Part shown: positions 22,585-34,013 of the stretch, piece after piece | How the letters are laid out: each line of letters opens with the position of its first letter | Numbering within the stretch: the stretch's first letter is position 1 | Assembly: GCA_002236755.2 (NCBI GenBank) | Contig: NBZP02000006.1 | Location: 313,326 to 377,325, forward strand | Direction: 5' to 3' | Length of the DNA: 64,000 nt | DNA from: Dothistroma septosporum | Taxonomy: Eukaryota; Ascomycota; Dothideomycetes; Mycosphaerellales; Mycosphaerellaceae | Program-made: the position numbers and the translations under genes | Notes under the pieces: model-generated | What the model was told of the DNA's origin: nothing | The model's database searches: none | The model's input: only the letters and a program-made list of their open reading frames with translations

Positions 22585-23184
22585 ATCGAACCAATCTCCT
22601 GCGCCAGTCTATCTTCAAAACAATTTCCCAATTCACGCCGTCTTTGAGATTGAGCAGCTCGATCATCAGCCTCTGGTGCCAGTGGCCTCGGACCTCAAAG
22701 CAGAGACTGTCACTCAGCACTTCTACCTGTTTGCCACAGCGCTGGCTGGCTCGCACATTCACGCTCTGGACATCTGCACCAGGGAAGCGGACAGCTGAAA
22801 AATGGTAAAAACTACTCTGCTATGCTAGACATGACCGGTCTATTGGGCTCCGGTATCAGGAAGATTTACTATCAAGGAACTCCCTCCGATCCAGTTTGTG
22901 ACGATGGAGGATGCGACGTTGAGCATATGCTACCCACCACGGCTCGCTTCGTCTGGTGGTCTGTACGTCAAGATGCTCGGGAGCGTGGAGAGCTGGTCGA
23001 GATGAATGACGGCCCCGGACTTCGTGTGACAGGCGTTATGCACTTGCCTTGTCTGGTGTACCACATGTCCCCAAAGTCCGACATGCAGAATGGCTGTGCA
23101 GTGACCCTGGCACGAGACCATGCGATCCTTGCAGCCGTCATCAGGGCAGGGTCTTTGGTCGACGATCAGAAGTGGCAGGACTGA
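22585..23184 (+). pseudogene. Possible relic of a protein-coding gene
   Basis: Two stretches read like real protein but do not connect. The first, in frame from 22585 to a stop at 22796-22798, contains FEIEQLDHQPLVPVASDL and HIHALDICTREADS. The second, to a stop at 23182-23184, contains TTARFVWWSVRQDARERG, MHLPCLVYHMSP and AILAAVIRAGSLVDD. No GT-AG intron joins them in phase before the first stop, and no start codon precedes the first because the GH76 gene ends at 22540. Family not recognised. It may be a truncated gene or, less likely, a gene with an intron structure I could not solve. Confidence 0.35.
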
Positions 23185-23630
23185 GGAGATAAAGCAAATG
23201 AGGCTCTCTTGGGGCAGGAGCAGGTCAGAAAATCTCGGCAAGAATAGGTCTGTAAGAACGGTGGACAGTGTCCTGAGACGCCTGGACATACTTTGGTCGT
23301 CGCGGGGACACTACATTGAACACGACAGGAGATTATGTCCGTGACACTGTCGTGTACCAGGCATTAACGATACACGCGGAAGTCGAAAGAGGTGAAACAG
23401 TGGTCCGCAAAGAACGAGGATGATGTACGGGGCCTGTGTGGACTGCGCAGTCAGCTCGGCAAACGATTTGTCCCTTGCTTCGGACTGCCTTGCTTCTGTG
23501 TAACGTCACGGGAAGACCTTCGAACAGCATACATGTATGAAATCTCTCAAGTCCAGCTCTTTCGAGACGCTCTCTCAAGATACGTGCTGATTCTATAGCC
23601 ACGAAAACGAGGCACTGGGAGACCGCCAAC

Positions 23631-24779
23631 ATGTCGACCCGGCCGAATGCTGAGCTCGATCGCATACAACACAACCCGGACCGCCACGAAGCTGGTAAGA
23701 ATCTCAAGCGTAAATTGAGCCGCGACAACACCGACCATGATGCGAATCCATCACTAGAGCAGCTCGCTTCGACGGAAACCACCGACTCCAAGCGATTGAG
23801 GAAGACATCGGAGCCAGAATTGTCGAAGGAGAAGCGAACAGCCACAACACAAGCCCGGATGCCCGAGTATGATCAGTCCAAGTGCTCTGTCATGATGAGC
23901 CTCCCCGCTGAGCTTCGCAATCGCATATACGAAGCTGCTCTCGAGTACGACAGCACTACTCAACCAGCTATGGCACCGCAGCTGCTTTCGACGTGTAAGC
24001 AGATTCGTCGCGAAGCTCAAGGGATCCTGGATGGGACAATCGACCAGATCGCACTTATTCGCATCAGCAATACGAATCGCACACTTATCAGTCATGGCTT
24101 TCAAGAGCCAACCGAAGTACAGGCAATCGACAGTCTCGACACAGCCTTCGAATCATGGGCACCAATATTTGGCGAGAAGTCATACGCTCTGGTCGATATC
24201 CAGTTGATTGGGGATGGCAAGGATACCGAGAACAGGCCAGAGGCTACATACCCACTGGTTTGCCAGCAATTGTACCTCCTCGCTACCGCGCTTGCACGCT
24301 CCAAAATCGAAGCAGTGCAATTCCAGCTTACATTAAGAGACCACATAGCAACCACGATCGACTACAACAAGTTCCTCCAGCCACTGAGGAGAATTCCACA
24401 ACACATCCAGGTCACAATGCATGGGGTTCCAGACTCGACTCAAGCGCGACTGAGCGTACCCTCACGGTTGCATCCTCGCCTTCAAGGTACCGGCCTCGCG
24501 GTATGGCTCCAAGGATATGCTGAGGCTGAGCCTATCATAAGATTAATCGAGAGTGCGGGTGCGGGTATCGAATGGGGTGGTATAGGCCTAAAATTCCTGG
24601 TCGAGCTTTTGCGATATGGGCTGCCCTCGCTCCAACGTCGTGCGTTGATTGACGGAGAGACGGACGCCGGGTTGGTGCAGGTCGCGAGAGAGGTGGATGA
24701 GGCATTGCTTCATCCAATGTGGTTTGTACTGCAAGATCAGGCGGAGCAGAGGCTTCGCGCAGAGAGGCGTGTATCGTAG
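23631..24779 (+). CDS. F-box-like (LPAELRNRIYE type) protein
   Basis: A single frame of 382 residues from an AACATG start. Residues 1-80 are charged and Lys rich with a likely nuclear signal (KRLRK). At residues about 86-98 it has SLPAELRNRIYEAALE followed by LLSTCKQIRREAQGIL, the motif pair at the head of many fungal F-box-like/2EXR proteins of plant-associated ascomycetes. The remainder is mixed helix and strand with no other domain. These proteins belong to large, fast-evolving fungal families with unknown targets. Function is not assignable beyond a possible protein-interaction role. Confidence 0.72.
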   Translation: MSTRPNAELDRIQHNPDRHEAGKNLKRKLSRDNTDHDANPSLEQLASTETTDSKRLRKTSEPELSKEKRTATTQARMPEYDQSKCSVMMSLPAELRNRIYEAALEYDSTTQPAMAPQLLSTCKQIRREAQGILDGTIDQIALIRISNTNRTLISHGFQEPTEVQAIDSLDTAFESWAPIFGEKSYALVDIQLIGDGKDTENRPEATYPLVCQQLYLLATALARSKIEAVQFQLTLRDHIATTIDYNKFLQPLRRIPQHIQVTMHGVPDSTQARLSVPSRLHPRLQGTGLAVWLQGYAEAEPIIRLIESAGAGIEWGGIGLKFLVELLRYGLPSLQRRALIDGETDAGLVQVAREVDEALLHPMWFVLQDQAEQRLRAERRVS

Positions 24780-24988
24780 GTGGACCACATGGTCGATCAA
24801 CGCGATCCGACGGCATAAACAAACGTGGGAAACAGCACATGACACATCACAAGCGACAGGTATCAAGAGCATAGTTTATCTTAGCGTATGATCCGTGCGC
24901 TCCTCGCACTTTCTGATCAGATTTCTGCTCGTAGACAAACAACACTTTCCATCTCGACACTCTTGTGATTCAACAAGCTTAGTGCCAG

Positions 24989-25536
24989 CCTCGAATCACA
25001 GTGACAGCCGACTTGGTTGACGGCCCACAAGACGACTCGAAGTACACAGTCAAATTCGAGAAGAAACTCACTCGTTGCCAGCGCAACGCAGAACGTCTGA
25101 CGCCCGCGACCATCTGAAGGCCGCACAACAAAGGCGATTCCAGCGCAACGCATTGCATCGTGAGGCTTGAGAGCGTCTGGAGAAGGACAAACGGCCACTG
25201 CAAGAGATCGCGGCCAGGGCGGCCAAGGTGAAGATCTCGAAGAAAGATATCGAGTCCAGCCTCTAAGACCGGAAAAGGAGAGATCAACAAGTACAAGCCA
25301 TTAGATCTGCCTAAGAAGCATCGAGCCTTGGTTTTTGGGCACCTGATGAGCCGCGACGACCTTGCCACGCAGAGGAAGTGATGGGTTGATGTGCTACTCA
25401 CATGCAAAGAGAAACATCGCAAAGCGCAGCCCATTCTCGACAGACCCAGACGAAAGCTATCAAACACCTCTATACGTCCACCTCGAGCAACAGTACTCCA
25501 ATGCACTTCTAACACCTCCGCCATAAAGACCATCTG
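24989..25536 (+). pseudogene. Degraded coding relic, Lys/Arg-rich protein
   Basis: Protein-like sequence runs across shifting frames. Frame one gives YTVKFEKKLTRCQRNAERL up to a TGA at 25115-25117. The next frame gives KAAQQRRFQRNALHREA, a TGA at 25168-25170, then ERLEKDKRPLQEIAARAAKV to TAA at 25264. The first frame then resumes with GEINKYKPLDLPKKHRALVF and GHLMSRDDLATQRK, a TGA, then WVDVLLTCKEKHRKAQPIL. No GT lies at the first frame change, so it cannot be an intron. The pattern fits a dead gene with stops and indels. Family not recognised. Confidence 0.42.
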
Positions 25537-26060
25537 AAGGAGAAAGCAATGGCTTCATAGCGCACCATAATTCCCAAATTTCCCACGATCACGGCTGCTC
25601 AAAGATCCATCAATCGAGCACATCCCAAAAACTCACCTCGATCATTTGTGCCGCGATGCGCCCTCAATAGCTCGATCGTACTCGTCATGAGTTGGAACGA
25701 CAGCTTCACGGCACGCCAGAAGCCACAATATCCTCCAGTCAAGATCGACCAGGAGGCCGTCGCTCCAGACAACGCCTCAATCAGCTTCAATACACAGCCC
25801 CATCAGCACCATCGCCAGAACATTTCAATCTGGAGTGACCCTCGTCCGGGGCGCTTTCGGTACGGTTTCGAATTTTTTCATACCAAAAAAGGTCCTCCTG
25901 ATACCAAATGTTTTTGCATCATACGTACATACATTTCATTACAACCATTGCCTGATTTCCCTCGCTTGTCCACCAACACCTTGCAATCCTCACCGCTGAC
26001 GCTCCTGTACGCCGCGCCTGATGTCATTCTGTTCCATAGTTACTGCAGTTGTACACGAGA
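25537..26060. other. Intergenic, no gene seen
   Basis: About 520 bp downstream of the HAM1-like gene on its 3' side. One 144-codon plus-strand frame overlaps it but has no domain. Confidence 0.45.
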
Positions 26061-28292
26061 TCACGTCATACTGCGAACGTGAGTGTCGAAGATCTCATTG
26101 CGCCATCCATCCTCTTCAAAGTCCTCTATACGCTCAGTGGCGCGTGTTGCTTGTTCGTTCCACACCTTGACTATGCTACCAGGGGCGTAAACGTTCTTGA
26201 ACACGCCCTTGCCCGGTTGAGCTACACCCACGCGCGTGTAGAGGTCTGGATCCTCTTCAGGTGTGAGACGAGCCGTGACTGCCTTGAAGAACGTCAAAAC
26301 ATCATTTGGATCAGAAATTCTCGTGGCGCGCAGGCGCTCGCGGGCATAGACGAGCTCGCGATTGGCGGAGTGGAAGAAGTCGGCAAGCGCGGTGGCAAGC
26401 TGTTTCTCCATCGTCTTGCGGACGATAGGACGGATGAATGGCTTCAAAAGCCAGCCGAGCCAGCTGAACTTCGACTTCCGCACCTGGTAGTTCAGCTTGT
26501 GAATGTGTACACGCACAGCCTTGAGCGTGAGAATCTGCTCAAGTTTTTCCTTGCAGATCTCCACGTCAAAATGAATGTCGATGCCCTTCTCGTCGAGAGC
26601 AAAGCTGGCAATACCCTCGTCGGCGAGGCGCAGCAAACCCTTATGAGCGCGCAACCAGAAGCCAATCTCTTCAGCCTTGAAGGAGAGGCCGTCGATTTTG
26701 ATGGTCATTAAGCTTGTGGTGGCGGTAGTCGTCTTGAACTTGGCCTTGCGGATTTCCAGGTCATTGTAAGTCTCGACCTTCAGCCTGTACGGCAGGAAGG
26801 AGGTCTGATTGACAGTCTTGCCGGGCTCGATGATCAGGTTCTCAAGCAGAATATCTGCTTCTGGAGTGCTGACTTCGACTCTTGGGATCGGAACGTACTG
26901 GATTGCAGCGATGAGCAGGGGCACGAAGACGTTGATTGCATCCTGAAGCAGCTCCGGGTTAGTGGCTCGGCTGTCGAGTGGCGAAAGAGTCTTGAAGATG
27001 CGGAGGCTGGTCTGGATCAAGTTGTGGATGTCTTCATCCTGCAACACTGACTTCAGAGTGACCTCAATCTGGTTGATCAATGCCTCGATGTCCTTGCTCA
27101 GATCACTGCCCTTGCCCGCTTTTTGACTCTTCCCTCTCAGCTCGTTGAACTTCTCGGCAGCATTGTCGAAGAACTCTGGGTCTGTCAACAGCTTTTGTAG
27201 GGAGTTGCCAGTATCGATCATTAAGTTCTCGAAGTCCGGATTGCTCTTGCTGTGTGTCATGACTTGCTTGAGTAGAGACTCGCACCTGTCCCATTCGTTT
27301 GTGTCGCCAAAGCTCTTTACGAAGATCCACAGGTTGTGCATTGCTCGATCCAGAGCTTCGTTCTCGTGCACATCGCGCTGTGCAACGTCGACAACGTCCT
27401 CGGCTACACGAGAGTAGGCGATTGCATAACGCTTCAGCAGCAGCGATAGAGTGGACACCGACTCGGAATAGTCAGTGCGCTCTCGTAGCTTGAAGACAGC
27501 CTGCTTCAGGCGGTTGAGCAATGTCTTGCCCTCATCGCCCGCCAACTTCTCCTCTGCACTGTCTGCAGCTGTTTGTGCCACCTTCGCGGTACCATTTGCG
27601 ATGACCTTGCTCACGTCTGCCACTTCCCCACCAAGCTCTTGCGCAGTAGGAGGTGTCTTCTTCCCATCTTCGCCTGGCTTAGCAATGGCCTCTTCCTGTC
27701 CTGGGGAAGGCTCAATCTGTTTGCCCGCCTCTTCTGCCACAGAGGAAAGCGTAAAGGCAGAGTCCCTGAATACCTCACGGCCGATGACGTTCAGGTCGCT
27801 CAAGAAGATCCGGAAGTCTGAGTTTGTGAGGAGCAGGGAGCCAACCGTCTTCAAACTCGAATATGCCGCCGCCGTATCTGCCTTTGCTTTACTCTTTTGT
27901 GCTCTCGCCGCGATATCATCCACATCGACCGATATCTTGCTCTGGCTCAGGAACCACATCAAGTCCTGGATCTGATCTCGGTCGTTCTTGTGCTGTAGGA
28001 GGTCCATGAACTGCTGGAGCCATGTCTTAGAGTATTTGACCAGTCTTCTGCCGCTTTGCGACAGATCTGGGTTGTCTGGATTGAGAACATCGCTCGCCAT
28101 CAGTGTCCGCAGGTTGATGATGACCTGTTCTGTGCTTGGCATGTATCCTTGAGACAATGCCCGGAACATCTGGTAGGAATGCAGCTTCTGATGCAGCCTA
28201 CGCTGCAGCTCTGTGTCGTCATGGTACTGAGGCAGCAATGGTTGTCTGTCGTCGTCGTCGTTCTTCCCGAAGAGGCCGAAGCAGGATGTCAT
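26061..28292 (-). CDS. HAM1-like protein with BPI/SMP-type lipid-binding region
   Basis: A single frame of 743 residues from ATG at 28292. The N-terminus (SCFGLFGKNDDDDRQPLLPQ) is followed by a long, mostly helical region of about 500 residues with an acidic, Pro/Glu-rich insert near 200-250. The C-terminal 240 residues contain LPYRLKVETYNDLEIRKAK, TIKIDGLSFKAEEIGFWLR and DIHFDVEICKEKLEQ, matching the HAM1 C-terminal region that resembles BPI/LPS-binding folds. Such domains hold lipid in a groove, and the fungal family has been linked by name to hyphal anastomosis. Cellular site is unclear; no signal peptide or membrane helix is seen. Confidence 0.8.
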   Translation of the reverse strand: MTSCFGLFGKNDDDDRQPLLPQYHDDTELQRRLHQKLHSYQMFRALSQGYMPSTEQVIINLRTLMASDVLNPDNPDLSQSGRRLVKYSKTWLQQFMDLLQHKNDRDQIQDLMWFLSQSKISVDVDDIAARAQKSKAKADTAAAYSSLKTVGSLLLTNSDFRIFLSDLNVIGREVFRDSAFTLSSVAEEAGKQIEPSPGQEEAIAKPGEDGKKTPPTAQELGGEVADVSKVIANGTAKVAQTAADSAEEKLAGDEGKTLLNRLKQAVFKLRERTDYSESVSTLSLLLKRYAIAYSRVAEDVVDVAQRDVHENEALDRAMHNLWIFVKSFGDTNEWDRCESLLKQVMTHSKSNPDFENLMIDTGNSLQKLLTDPEFFDNAAEKFNELRGKSQKAGKGSDLSKDIEALINQIEVTLKSVLQDEDIHNLIQTSLRIFKTLSPLDSRATNPELLQDAINVFVPLLIAAIQYVPIPRVEVSTPEADILLENLIIEPGKTVNQTSFLPYRLKVETYNDLEIRKAKFKTTTATTSLMTIKIDGLSFKAEEIGFWLRAHKGLLRLADEGIASFALDEKGIDIHFDVEICKEKLEQILTLKAVRVHIHKLNYQVRKSKFSWLGWLLKPFIRPIVRKTMEKQLATALADFFHSANRELVYARERLRATRISDPNDVLTFFKAVTARLTPEEDPDLYTRVGVAQPGKGVFKNVYAPGSIVKVWNEQATRATERIEDFEEDGWRNEIFDTHVRSMT

Positions 28293-28880
28293 CTTCGCTG
28301 GTTATGCTGCTGTGGTCGCACGTCGCGCAATGGTTTGTTTCGTAGGAGGCACAGCGGACTGAGCGAGGGAAAGTGCTTTGGGATTAGTAGGAGGAATATA
28401 GCAAGCAGTCGCGTGATCAGCAGTCAAATCAACTGGCGATAGGACTGGTGCTCAGCAGCAATCAACTGACGACACGATTTGAACAGACGGCGAGGTCGCC
28501 GTTCGATGGTCACTTACCTCATCTGCCAAGTTTGCTTCCATCGTCAAGACGCCGTCACTACAGCTCTGACGTAGCCACCAGAGCTTGACGCGCCCCTCAA
28601 CGATGTGCCTCAGGCGTGGGGTCATACTAGAAGAACAGCATCTCATCTTCAGCAGCGTGGTCAACAGCGCGACGTGGATATGTGCGACGCGCAAGATCTG
28701 AAACGCGTCGCTGGCCATGTTGTTGGGCATGAATGTAATGTTGCAGATCTTGCTGGCACTGCAATGCCCAACGGTCAAGTCGGCAATCGCAACTTGCAAC
28801 AGAAGCAGCAAACGCCGGGACCGAAACGCGAGCATCATCGCTCTCGCTTTCAGCACCCCATCTTCCATCTTTCCACCTTT

Positions 28881-28892
28881 CCCCCCCCCCCC
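28881..28892 (+). repeat. Homopolymer run of 12 C
   Basis: Twelve consecutive C residues in the non-coding region upstream of the HAM1-like gene. Such a run is prone to length change and sequencing error. Confidence 0.85.
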
Positions 28893-29350
28893 GGCGCACG
28901 TGCAGACGACGTGCTTGATAATGAAGGCTTGGAGTGGACGGACGGTGGAAGGTCTGCTCTGTCGGCGGATGAGATGTCCGCCTGTTCGGACTCCGCTGGT
29001 CCACCGCCAGTCAAAGTCCTCAGCTACATGTCCGCCGCAGAAGCAGTGTGCCACAACCTGCACCCCGTTCGCCGATGTCCATGAAAGAAGACATCGCGCC
29101 GACGGCAAGTTGTCGCGTGTCTGAGCATGCGACGATGCGTGAGGCGCGGAAGAGACCTCCGCGCGGAGGGGATCTAACTCACTTAGGCAAAGTACTCTCG
29201 TGGTCACGATAATATCGAGGGACTGCAAAGCTAAATAACATCCACACGCCTTGTCGTTTGGTTGGTGACCCACGTGACTGTGATCAATGCGAAGACGAGC
29301 GCACGCCCCCGCTCCCAGCAACACGTCTCCTGCTGCTGGCCGTGCGATAT

Positions 29351-29385
29351 GAGACGAGACGAGACGAGACGGGACGAGACGGGAC
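29351..29385 (+). repeat. GAGAC pentanucleotide microsatellite
   Basis: Seven 5-bp units: four perfect GAGAC units, then GGGAC, GAGAC and GGGAC. It lies about 390 bp upstream of the malic enzyme start. Confidence 0.85.
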
Positions 29386-29774
29386 TCAACGATTGCAGGG
29401 AACGGCTATTATCGGGCAGCATGGCCGCACGGAGGATGAGGATATACGTGCGGTCGGGTCTCCTCCTGCTGCCACAGTGCCACTCACGGCACTGCAAAGC
29501 ACGAGAACGGCCCCAGTTCTGGCCATGCGCGCTCCACCGGCCTTATCGTTTGGCACGCGGAGCCAGGGCCCTAGATTGCGCGTTGACTTTTCTTCGGTGT
29601 GGTCAGCACTACTCAGCATCGTTCGGAGCGGGATTTGCTTCTTCTTCGTCACTCTCAATGTGCGACGCATGTACCTAACAGCGCACGCTATTCTAAGGCT
29701 TGCTCGGCTGATCACCACATCGGTCGTTGCTAACTTCATCCCGAGCGGACCCGACCTGGGTCCATAGCTCCAAC

Positions 29775-32128
29775 ATGCGACCAACTTTTTCCAGCTCCCT
29801 TATTAGCACCTCTACTGCCTCGTGCCGCAAGCTGCAGCATTCCCGACTCCCTCTTGTGACCTCTGTTTCTGCATCCTCACCAACAGCCGTACACAGCGCG
29901 CATCGACGGGCAGCCAGAACTTCGCTTCCCGGCACTGCACCAACACATCGTCAACACCTAAGTACAACTTCTCACAGGACCGCCATCATGACTCAGATCA
30001 AGGGCTCGCAGGCTCCGGCCGCGAACATAAAGCACGCTGCCCAGCGCCACCATCATCCCGAGAGGCGGACTGTACCAGCTCCGTATGTAACTCGAATCGT
30101 CCTCAATCACCTCTTTGACAAAACTCTTATGCTAAGTCTTGGGTTCCCGACAGAGCCGACTACGATACCTCCCACTCGATCGAGACCCGCAAGTATCTAC
30201 ATACGTACGGTCTGACTCCTCCGGCAGTGGACACGTTTGAGACGCAAAGCCAAAGATGTGAGAGTCGGGAAACATGAGCCTCGTGGGTAACACACTGACC
30301 CTCACAAGGCAAGGCAATCTTGGCCGCACGGAAGACACCCATCGAGCAGTACCAATACCTCTCAGTGCTGAGGAATACCAATGTCAACCTGTTCTACCGC
30401 CTGTTGGCTGAGAACGTCAAGGTTGGTCATACTGAATCGATAGGAAAGTCGTTGAGACAGCTGACCGATGGGCAGGAGTTCACTCCACTCATCTACACAC
30501 CCACTGTCGGCGAGGCATGCCAGAGATGGTCGAAACTATACACACAGCCAGAAGGTGCGTCATTTGTCAATTGTCAATTGACCGCATTGAGTCGATTCCT
30601 CCTAACACATGTTTCCAGGCATGTACCTCTCCTTTGCAGACAAGGGCCACCTCCACTCTGTCATCCAGAACTGGCCACACGATGTCGAGATTACTGTCGT
30701 CACAGATGGCTCGCGTATCTTGGGTCTCGGTGACTTGGGTATCAACGGCATGGGCATCCCAGTCGGCAAGCTCTCCCTCTACACTGCCTGCGCCGGTATC
30801 CACCCCATGCGAACGCTCCCTCTCTGCCTCGACCTCGGCACCAGCAACGAAGAACTCAGGAACGATCCACTATACTTGGGCAGCAGACGGCCAAAGGTCA
30901 CTGCTGAGGAAGAGAAGGACTTCTTGGACGAGATGATGGCTGCTCTGACCGAGCGATGGCCAAGCATTGTGATCCAGTTCGAGGATTTTAAGAACCCATT
31001 CCCATCGCTGGAGAGGTATCAGGACACATACACCATGTTCAACGACGACATCCAGGGAACTGGTGCCGTCATCACGGGTGGCTTCATCAACGCTGTCAAA
31101 CAGTCTGGTGTCGCGCCAAAGGACCAGCGTGCTGTCTTCCTTGGAGCTGGATCTGCCGGTGTTGGTGTCGCCAAGCAGCTTACCGAATTCTTTATGAAGG
31201 AGGGTCTCAGCGAGGAGGAGGCAAAGAAGCGATTCTGGCTCGTAGACTCGCAAGGTCTGGTGACTCTGGACCGTGGCAAACTTGCAGAGCACAAGCTCTA
31301 CTTCGCCCGCGATGACAACAATGGCCAGCAGTTCAAGACTCTCCCAGAGGTCGTCGAATACGTCAAGCCAACCATCCTCATGGGTCTTTCCACCATTGGC
31401 GGCGCTTTCACACCGGAAATCCTCACGCGCATGGCAGAGCTCAACGATCGCCCAGTCATCTTTCCACTGTCCAACCCATCCAGCAAGTCCGAGTGCACAT
31501 TCGAAGAGGCCATCAAGTACACCAAGGGCAAGTGCCTCTTTGCGTCAGGCTCACCATTCCCAACCCTCGAGTGGGAGGGCAAGGAGCTCGTCCCCGGCCA
31601 GGGCAACAACATGTAAGTCATGCCCACCGATCTACTTCCATGCAGCACTAATCTCGGTCTTCCAGGTACGTCTTCCCCGGCATCGGTCTAGGCGCAATCC
31701 TCTCCAAAGCCGTCAACGTAACCCAAAATATGATCTACGCCTCCGCCGAAGCCCTCAGCACCTCCCTCCTCCCCTCGGAAATCGAAGACAATTGGCTCTA
31801 CCCAGCCATCAACCGCATCCGCGAGGTCTCCGTCGTCGTCACCCGCGGCGTGATCCGCGCCGCGCAAAAGGACAGCATGGACCGCGAGCTCGCTCTCCGC
31901 AACATTTCAGATGAGCAACTGGACGACTACATTCGCGAGAGGATGTACGACCCCTTCAAGGAGTATCAGAAGGTTGACGAGGAAATTAAGGAGCTGGCAA
32001 CGGAGTTCCAAAAGCATACGCTGGGATCTAATGGTGCGAGTGCTGGTGTGGAGAGCGAGGCTGTGGCTAACAGTCCTCCTAGGGGGAAGAACACGCACGG
32101 CGATGCTATGACCGTGCAGGCACAATAG
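29775..32128 (+). CDS. MAE1: NAD-dependent malic enzyme, mitochondrial
   Basis: Five exons, 29775..30082, 30154..30257, 30309..30554, 30619..31612 and 31666..32128, encode 704 residues. All four introns (71, 51, 64 and 53 nt) are GT-AG and keep frame. The first 71 residues are rich in Ser, Arg and Thr and almost free of acids, as in a mitochondrial presequence; an internal Met at 29988 would give a protein lacking it. Malic-enzyme motifs are FTPLIYTPTVGEAC, RILGLGDLGINGMGIPVGK, TYTMFNDDIQGTGAV, and the nucleotide-binding FLGAGSAGVGVAKQL. It converts malate to pyruvate and CO2, feeding pyruvate to the mitochondrion. NAD preference is inferred from similarity to yeast Mae1-type enzymes. The C-terminal 50 residues are Ala/Ser-rich and variable. 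Confidence 0.93.
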
Positions 32129-32764
32129 TGGCTGATGAAAGCCCTACCCGTTGGCACGGAAGGAGCACGTTCGTGAGAGACGATGCACTACTACTGTTCT
32201 CTTGTCTGTCCTTATTGGCGCTGCATTGGGTCGGCGTATTGGGGATTGAGCACCTGGGACAAGGGGAAAAGTGTTGAGATACCGTACATTGTGAAGAAGA
32301 AGGAGATGAAAGGCAGGAGACGCTATTTGGAGCAGAATCAATAGCATAGCGCCGAGCGAGCTGATGTGTGAAACGTTTAGATACGCTTTTGGACTAAGAA
32401 AGTCTACACAGACCGTCCGAAGAGACAGACACTTTACATCATCACGACTCTAAACCATCATTTTGACCATTTTTGCTGACGAAAAACCAAGCCGATGTCT
32501 CAACGCAGTCATCGTGAGAGTTCACACGCCGATACACAAAACACGACCTCACGTCCTGATTCTAGCCCTCACAACACCTTTTGACTCCACCTTTCCCAAG
32601 GCCACTAACGACCATGCTTTCTTCATGCACGACCGGTGGTCTGGGGTGCAGAGAGTTCGAAGCTGTATCCATACTTCCTTCCTGCCGCGTGCAATCATGA
32701 AGGTTAGTGTAGCTGTCGAAGCTTGCTCCGAGATCTTCCGAAGCTTCGAGGTATAGCTGTAGCT

Positions 32765-32788
32765 TGGAGCTGGAGCTGGAGCTGGAGC
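32765..32788 (+). repeat. TGGAGC hexanucleotide repeat, four units
   Basis: Four perfect tandem copies of TGGAGC. It lies in a non-coding stretch. Confidence 0.85.
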
Positions 32789-34013
32789 TTGCCATACCGA
32801 GGCTTGGGATTGCGCCGAGGTGGTCTGGGATTCGAGGTGAGGATCTGGTATGTAGATCGGATATGGGAGGTCATTCGTCGAGTCAAGAAGTCGGTGGGAT
32901 GCAGGTGTCGTTCGGAGCGGTGAAGTCGAGTGCAGTGCAGGACGTAGGGGGAGCTCGAATGGCGTTGAATGAGACGGGACTTGGCTGATGGGCCTCATAT
33001 TATGATGAGTGCTTGGTCTTGAGCGCGGAGCACAGCGATGACTTCATGTGGCTTTGGTTCAGCGCCGTCTACAGGATACGTAAAAGGTTAGAGGGAATCT
33101 CAAGACCTTGCGCATGGCGGCCTGCGTGAAAGCACCAGCGTGGTCGTGGACTTCGAGACCTACTCGATCGCGGGTGCCTTCAGCAGCTCTGGTGTAGGAC
33201 CCAATAGAGAATCCTTCCTCCCTTCCAGCATCATGGCTCCAAGCCCTCCTCAAGAACCCTGTTCCCGCTCCGCCAGAATCGCCAAAGCTCGCTTCTTGAG
33301 TTCTGCCACTAGGGCTGGCAGACTTCACCTCTCACACGGGCGAGATCCACGCGAGTGGATCTCTCACATACATTCTGCACCGTTTCGTGCCCGCTCATTT
33401 CCCGCAAATGAGGAACAGCATCAGGAAAGTACCATGTGATCTGATGAGGCCTTTTTTGTGAGCTCTGTCTCCGTTGTATACGGTGTTGGCGATACTGTCC
33501 ACGATATCGTGTGTCTTGTCGAGTTATGCTATGCGCCTGTTAAAGCTATTGGCGGTATTTGTATGGTCTGCTCTAGTCATGGGAGTCAATGTCGACTCAG
33601 CCGATCTTTGTCGCAGATTTGGAACTATTTTCGAGAATGTGGTTCCATACTAAAGGTTTTGAGGGTGAAGTTAGCATGTTGAAGTCAAAGACTGCACAGA
33701 ACATGCGGCGATGAGGCAAAACTTTTGCCATCGAATATGCGTCACTCTTCGCCTTGCGCATTCCACCGACATACTGCCTGCGAGACAAGTTCTGTAGCCT
33801 CTGACACAAATCTCAGGGAGTTTAAGGCTGCCAGCACCTGCCAAAGATGTGGCACGCCGCAACACTTGGCATTCACATGTACATTTTCAACATTTGAGAT
33901 GACAAAATTCTGGCAAAAGGTTAAGCCGGCTAGGCCAACCAGTCTACTCGCTGTCGATCTCCCGAACCATGGAATCGAACAGCATGTCAAGTGGTCGACT
34001 CAAACAGCTTATA

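Larger units (their letters stand above)
28293..29774. other. 1.5-kb intergenic region with simple repeats
   Basis: Divergent region between the HAM1-like and malic enzyme genes. It contains a run of 12 C near 28881 and a GAGAC microsatellite at 29351-29385. The 290- and 169-codon frames crossing it show no domain. It should hold both promoters. Confidence 0.5.

Noticed and set aside
21605..22762. 385-codon minus-strand frame
   Set aside because: It is antisense to the GH76 coding sequence and has a repetitive Arg/Pro/Val composition typical of a shadow frame.
24979..25533. 184-codon minus-strand frame
   Set aside because: Antisense to the Lys/Arg-rich plus-strand relic, which has much better protein character.
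28452..29324. 290-codon minus-strand frame in the region upstream of the HAM1-like gene
   Set aside because: Contains homopolymer-encoded Gly runs, no domain and no conserved-looking motif; probably chance in GC-rich DNA.
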